A stretch of DNA of 64,000 bases. Source: Anaeramoeba flamelloides. Its lineage: Eukaryota; Metamonada; Anaeramoebidae. Both the position numbers and the translations under genes were made by a program. A model generated the notes under the pieces. That model saw only the letters and a program-made list of their open reading frames with translations, had not been told where the DNA came from and searched no databases. The DNA is taken from NCBI GenBank assembly GCA_027625915.1, contig JANTQA010000060.1, positions 2,542,001-2,606,000 of the forward strand, in the 5' to 3' direction. Positions 59,725 through 64,000 of this stretch are shown piece by piece; within the stretch, counting starts at the first letter, position 1; each line of letters starts with the position of its first letter.

Positions 59725-60469
59725 GAAATCTGGTTATATAAATTGCAGAGAAAAACGATTATAAAATAAATAAAAACCTTTGAATATGGGGGATTGGGGA
59801 AAATTTCTTTGAATTTTATTGATAAACTCTTTACACGTAAAACTTATATTCTTTAAAGTATCATTTTCAGTATAAAGGTGTAATTCGTAATGATATTTTG
59901 TTGGAATTGTTTTTTTTTAATATTTTCTTTTTTCTTTATTCCATATTTCAATCCAATAATGATCTTTCTTAATTCATATATCTGGATCATTCAAAATCAA
60001 TTTTCAACTGTTTCCATTTTTATCCTGGTGGATCATTTCCATTTTGGTTTCTTCTTATCTTGTTTTTTTTTTTTTCATTTTCCAACTGTCCAATATCTAT
60101 AAATATAAAAAAAATAAAAAAATAAAATAATTAAAATACAAATCGCAAATAAGTAATTAACTTATTAAAAATCAAATTCCATGGTATTGAGGGTTTGTGA
60201 GATGTGTCATTTTGTTTGAAAAAATACTTTACTTCCACCCACATTCAACATACTGTAATTTTGGATGAATTTGGGGTGTAGGAAATCATTTAATTATTCA
60301 AATAGAAATAGAAATACATATCAAAAAAGCCTAATTCAGCTCTGGTTTTCTTTTATTGGGGTTTGAAGTGTGGAAAAAATGAACCATTGGGATTGTTATC
60401 CTGTTTTTTTTTTTTTTTTTACCAATAAATACAATGTAACAATTCTGAAAAAATTGAAATCTGAATAAA

Positions 60470-60979
60470 TAGTTTTTTTTGGTATCAATTTAATGGATAA
60501 TAAATTATTAAAAAACAAAAAAAAATACATTTTAATTCTTTATTTATGAAGAAAAATTAGAAAATATCCTATTTTCTCAACCTAAACTGGAATTGGATGA
60601 ACGAAATGAAAATAGGCTTTTAAATTCATTTTTAATATTCTTTGGAAATGGGAAGTAATTTATTAATCAAAAATTTTACAATATAAAGTTTTTCCAAACA
60701 GAATTAAAAATAAAACCAAAAAAAGAATAGGTAATTATATCAAATGTTACAGATAAGAACAAGAAATGAATGATTTGCTTTTTTTTTTATTTGATTAAAA
60801 TATACAATTTTTTGATTTTCTACCTTATAGTTGGTATGTAAATATAATATACTTGGATATATTACATTCTCATATTTATTAGAATATTAATGTGTTTGGT
60901 TAATGAAATGATTTGAATCATTTGGGTTCTAATAAACTGTGATAGTGACCTTAAAAATTGGTAAAATGTACTCACCGCC
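60470..60979 (-). mobile_element. partial TTAA-type element, reverse orientation
   Basis: The right end reads GGTAAAATGTACTCACCGCC followed by TTAA (60980-60983), the reverse of the GGGGGTAAGTACATTT family end. The body matches 55010-55130 (TCTTTATTTATGAAGAAAAA, GATGAACGAAATGAAAATAG). The other end was not found; the element seems truncated near 60470. Confidence 0.65.
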
Positions 60980-61148
60980 TTAATTGGATAAAAATTAAGT
61001 TTTGATTTTTGTTACATTTAACAGAACAGATCCTGTTTATATTGAAATTAAGAAAACCAAAGTTAGGTTATATTCTTCGATGATTTTATTCCTTATTTGA
61101 ATTCTTATCAACTTTTAAAAATTCTGGAGTTTTTGATCAGTTATATTA

Positions 61149-61309
61149 CTGGTATTTGAAGTCTAAATGGGAAAATATTTTCAATTCATTTTCCTTATTT
61201 ATGACAAACAGCGTTTCCCTACAGGGCCAGGTTGTAAATTGGAGTTTTGTTTGAAAAAGGAAATTGTAAACCAAGTGAAAAAATTTCCCATTTGTAATTC
61301 AAATACCAG
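61149..61309. mobile_element. 161-bp TA-flanked MITE, ACTGGTATTTGAA family, copy 2
   Basis: Ends CTGGTATTTGAAGTCTAAAT and, inverted, CTGGTATTTGAATTACAAAT, then GGGAAA on both; TA at 61147-61148 and 61310-61311. The inverted ends continue to about 35 bp. Confidence 0.85.
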
Positions 61310-62043
61310 TAAAGTGAACAATTAAATTTTTTCAACCTCTCAAGAATTAAGAGTCCATTTTTTTCTTGACTGGCTTTTTTTTCTCAGAGGTGACATACAG
61401 AGAGTGTTTTTTAAAGTTTCCTGAAGCATTTATTCTTTTTTTTGTTTATCTTTATTTTTTAATAAAATGAAAATATTGGGAAAAATTATTTCTAGAAAAA
61501 AGGAAGAATTCTATCTTTAAATATAGAGTAAATGATAAAAAAAGGAATTAACATTTAGTATTGGTGCTTTTTTTGAATTTTCAATGCATTTTAAAAAATC
61601 AACGTCATCATCACATTGAAAAATAAATTTTAATAATTTGGAAACAAGATCTGTTCTAAAAAAACAATATTTTCAAATTATTTGCCAAAACTTCAAAAGT
61701 CTATTGTATTGTTTTAAACATCTTTCTCTGATCGTTTTGAAAGATATTTTGATCTGGACGGTTTTATGTATTTCTCATTTATAAAATAGAAAGTGATGAG
61801 TGTTCACGAAAAATTTACTTTTGATTTCAACTGAATTGTCAATACAAACAACGAAAGCCAAAGAACACTCTTTTTGTTTTCTTTTCTTTTGTAAATTATT
61901 TGTACCTTTACAAACTTTCAAATTTCGTTGAAAATTCGAAAAAAATTCATTAATCTTATTCAAGTTTATCAAAACAACAAGGCAAAATACGGCAATATAC
62001 ACTATTTACGTATTACTCTATTTGGAAATTCTTATTCAACATA

Positions 62044-62208
62044 CTGGTATTTGAATTCTAAATGGGAAAAAATTTTCACTTCCTTTTTCATATTTTTCTT
62101 TTCCATACATTGAGAGTTTTCAGAAGAGTGTTGTGATTTGTAGCTTTGTTTGAAAAAGGAAATTGAAAATCAAGTGAAAATTATTTCAATTTCTTCTACA
62201 AATGCCAT
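62044..62208. mobile_element. 165-bp TA-flanked MITE, ACTGGTATTTGAA family, copy 3
   Basis: The left end CTGGTATTTGAATTCTAAAT is kept; the right end is a changed form (ACAAATGCCAT). TA at 62042-62043 and 62209-62210. It ends about 200 bp before the ArsM start codon, so it lies in the likely promoter region of that gene. Confidence 0.8.
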
Positions 62209-62412
62209 TAAGAAAAAAATTAATCTTAGTAATTTTTGAAGCGAATTGTGGAAACAAACCCATTTCAAACTCAGAATAAACAAAAATTAAAAAATTTGAA
62301 TGCAAAAACTCAAAATTCTGATTTAAAAAAAAGATTTTATGATAAAATAATCATTTTATTTTTTTAACATAATAATTTTATTATTAGACTCAATTATTCA
62401 AAACAAATTCAA

Positions 62413-63312
62413 ATGACAGAAGAAAAGCAAGTAAAAGAAGTGAAAGAGTATTACAGCAGTTTAGCCACTGAAATTGAAAAGCCAAACGAAGAAAAGCGAA
62501 AAGAAATCGCCAAACATTTCTATGGAGAAAAAGATTCCGAGCTTCTTGAAGAGGAATCCAACTTGTGTGTCTCGTGCGGCAACCCAACAGCCGACATCTA
62601 CTGGCGCGAGGGGATAACAATTCTTGACTTGGGGTGTGGTTCTGGTATTGATCTCTTTTTGTCTGCAAAGAAAATCGGCAAAACAGGCACCGTCATTGGG
62701 CTTGACATGTCCGAAGAGATGCTAAACAGAACAAGAAAGATCATGGAAAAAAAAGGGATTACGAACATCAAATTACTTCATGGGAGGATCGAAAAAATCC
62801 CCTTGAAGGACAACGTGTGTGATTATGTTACCAGTAATTGCGTTCTCAACCTTGTCCCAGACAAAGCACAAGCCTTTTCGGAAATCTTCAGGGTCTTAAA
62901 GCCAGGTGGGATCTTGACTGCTTCAGATATTGTTTTAAAGAAAACACTCCCTCAAGAAATCAAAGAAGACTCGATCAAATATGTAGGTTGCATTGGAGGG
63001 GCAATCATGCCAGAAAAATACCAAGAAAATCTTGAAAACGCAGGATTCACAAGTGTTGTGATCGAAGATGTCCATAAAGATTTAAATATGCACAAATGGG
63101 TCATGAACTCTTCTTGCTGTGGGAAAAAGAAAGAAACAGTAAAATCTTGCTGTAGTAACAAAGAAGTAACAGAAACCAAAAAATCATGTTGTAGCAATGA
63201 AACCCAAGAAATAACCCAAGAAGAAAGTGAAAAAAGGAAAAAATTGTTGGAATACGATCTAAATGACTACGCCTGTAGCTCAAAAATTTTAGCGAAAAAG
63301 CCAAGAAAATAA
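62413..63312 (+). CDS. arsM: arsenite methyltransferase (ArsM/AS3MT family) with Cys-Cys tail
   Basis: An intronless protein of 299 aa from ATG 62413. It is a class I SAM-dependent methyltransferase: SAM-binding ILDLGCGSGID (70-80), the acidic loop GLDMSEEML (96-104) and VLKPGGIL (161-168). Arsenic-family marks are CVSCGNPT (52-59), SNCVLNLV (141-148) and VGCIGGAIMPEKY (191-203). C143 and C193 match the two product-binding cysteines of human AS3MT (C156 and C206), and C55 or C75 could be the further pair. ArsM methylates As(III) to volatile or less toxic forms. The C-terminal 65 residues carry three Cys pairs in repeated form, SSCCG (233-237), KSCCS (244-248) and KSCCS (257-261), plus YACSS, a likely As(III)-holding tail also seen in some bacterial ArsM. 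It is GC-richer than its surroundings and intronless, which fits transfer from bacteria. Confidence 0.95.
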   Translation: MTEEKQVKEVKEYYSSLATEIEKPNEEKRKEIAKHFYGEKDSELLEEESNLCVSCGNPTADIYWREGITILDLGCGSGIDLFLSAKKIGKTGTVIGLDMSEEMLNRTRKIMEKKGITNIKLLHGRIEKIPLKDNVCDYVTSNCVLNLVPDKAQAFSEIFRVLKPGGILTASDIVLKKTLPQEIKEDSIKYVGCIGGAIMPEKYQENLENAGFTSVVIEDVHKDLNMHKWVMNSSCCGKKKETVKSCCSNKEVTETKKSCCSNETQEITQEESEKRKKLLEYDLNDYACSSKILAKKPRK

Positions 63313-64000
63313 TTCACCTTTTTCTGATTTTTTTTTCTCCCAACCTTTTAATTATTTTTTATGATCGCTTTTTGAAGAGTTTTTTTTGACTTTTTCGAAA
63401 TGACTGAATATTAACTTCATTCTTTTTAAATAATTTTATGATTCTATAGTTTTTTAAATTTTATTTATTAGTTCATTTTTTTTTTTTTAATCCTTTTTTT
63501 TTGTCAGTTTTTTACTGTTGAAGAAATGATTTTTGGAAAATCAAAAATACTTTATTAACAAAATTTTAAATTGTTCTATAATTGTTGTATATATTGATTA
63601 TTTTTTTGCTTTGTAATTAAAATTCTCAAGAAAAGAATTTAATTTTATACAACCTTCATTGAATGTAACATTATTCTTATACTCATTTTGATATTTTAAT
63701 AATATGTGAAGGTGGTAGAAAATAAATTCGAAATTTTCTTTTGGTTTAAGAGATTAAAGGTCTACTTCTGAGAAGTCTAAAATTAATAGAAGTTGTCTTT
63801 GAAGTATAAATAATATTTAGCTGTTCGAGACGTATGTGAATTTTGTGAGAAATAGAAATTTCGTTTTTTGATACATAGTTGGCTTTAGAGAAAAAGGATT
63901 GTCCGGGTCAATTTAAAGTTTATTACAAATCATGAAATTTTCAAATAGAATAAAAATTTCTATTTGAAAAAACCCTAATAAAAAAAATTTATTTATAACA
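63313..64000. other. downstream flank of arsM, nothing recognised
   Basis: AT-rich sequence with poly(T) runs near 63478-63490 and 63499-63506, possibly serving 3'-end formation of arsM. A weak inverted pair GAAATTTTCAAATAG / CTATTTGAAA lies near 63935-63968. No gene seen. Confidence 0.5.

Larger units (their letters stand above)
57020..62412. other. 5.4-kb intergenic region, repeat-derived
   Basis: No supportable gene. It contains the long copy of a dispersed repeat (57660-58470), a Tc1-like remnant (58860-59320), a 200-bp MITE (59525-59724), a partial TTAA element (60470-60979) and two MITEs of one family (61149-61309, 62044-62208). A run of nine G lies near 59477-59485. Frames at 59890-60102 and 61775-62113 are AT-rich chance frames. 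Confidence 0.6.

Noticed and set aside
1-64000. CRISPR arrays, bacterial promoters, ribosome-binding sites and retroelement remnants
   Set aside because: Spliced genes and composition show a eukaryotic nuclear sequence; no regularly spaced short repeats, and no reverse-transcriptase, integrase or capsid motif was recognised.

Overview
This is nuclear DNA from a very AT-rich, free-living-type unicellular eukaryote. The evidence is GT-AG spliceosomal introns of 200 to about 3600 nt, a standard stop code (TGA ends one gene, TAA the others I checked), and core eukaryotic proteins: GINS, Cdc25, a Trf4-type poly(A) polymerase, an oxysterol-binding-protein relative and ESCRT-I Vps37. I cannot name the species. 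An AT-rich amoeba or an Anaeramoeba-like protist would fit, but that is a guess from composition and gene content.

I support nine protein genes in 64 kb. From left to right: 2538-3644 (+), a GINS Psf3-like protein with a PHD finger set into its middle; 8590-9326 (+), a PLAC8-family protein in three exons, the first intron probably splitting the start codon; 14000-16072 (-), a Cdc25 phosphatase in three exons; 22231-28539 (+), an OSBP/ORP lipid-transfer protein in four exons with a 3.6 kb intron; 32354-33592 (-), a Trf4/TENT4-type non-canonical poly(A) polymerase; 39879-45671 (+), a UBA-like/ankyrin/pseudokinase protein assembled from two exons across a 2.9 kb intron; 49761-50282 (+), a SMI1/KNR4 (SUKH) protein of bacterial type; 56504-57019 (+), Vps37; 62413-63312 (+), an arsenite methyltransferase with a tail of Cys-Cys pairs. 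The two intronless, bacterial-looking genes (SUKH and ArsM) stand apart from the host housekeeping genes. No operon-like layout is seen; genes are separated by 3-6 kb.

The intergenic DNA and the long introns are not empty. They are packed with short non-autonomous DNA transposons and their decayed relatives. Two target classes can be read directly: elements flanked by TTAA (piggyBac-like target; inverted ends beginning GGGACTAGTAA, GGGGGTAAGTACATTT or GGTTTACAATCCC) and elements flanked by TA (Tc1/mariner-like target; several end types). Some are nested. The clearest nest is at 53758-55956, where a TTAA element holds two separate TA-flanked insertions whose empty sites can be read in a related copy at 34077-35276. 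A 552 bp TTAA element at 46699-47250 is an almost perfect palindrome with arms of about 190 bp that look identical. I saw no transposase, reverse transcriptase, tRNA, rRNA or CRISPR array.

The most unusual gene is the Psf3-PHD protein. It would physically join a histone-tail reader to a core subunit of the replicative CMG helicase. The UBA-ankyrin-pseudokinase protein is the second architecture worth following.
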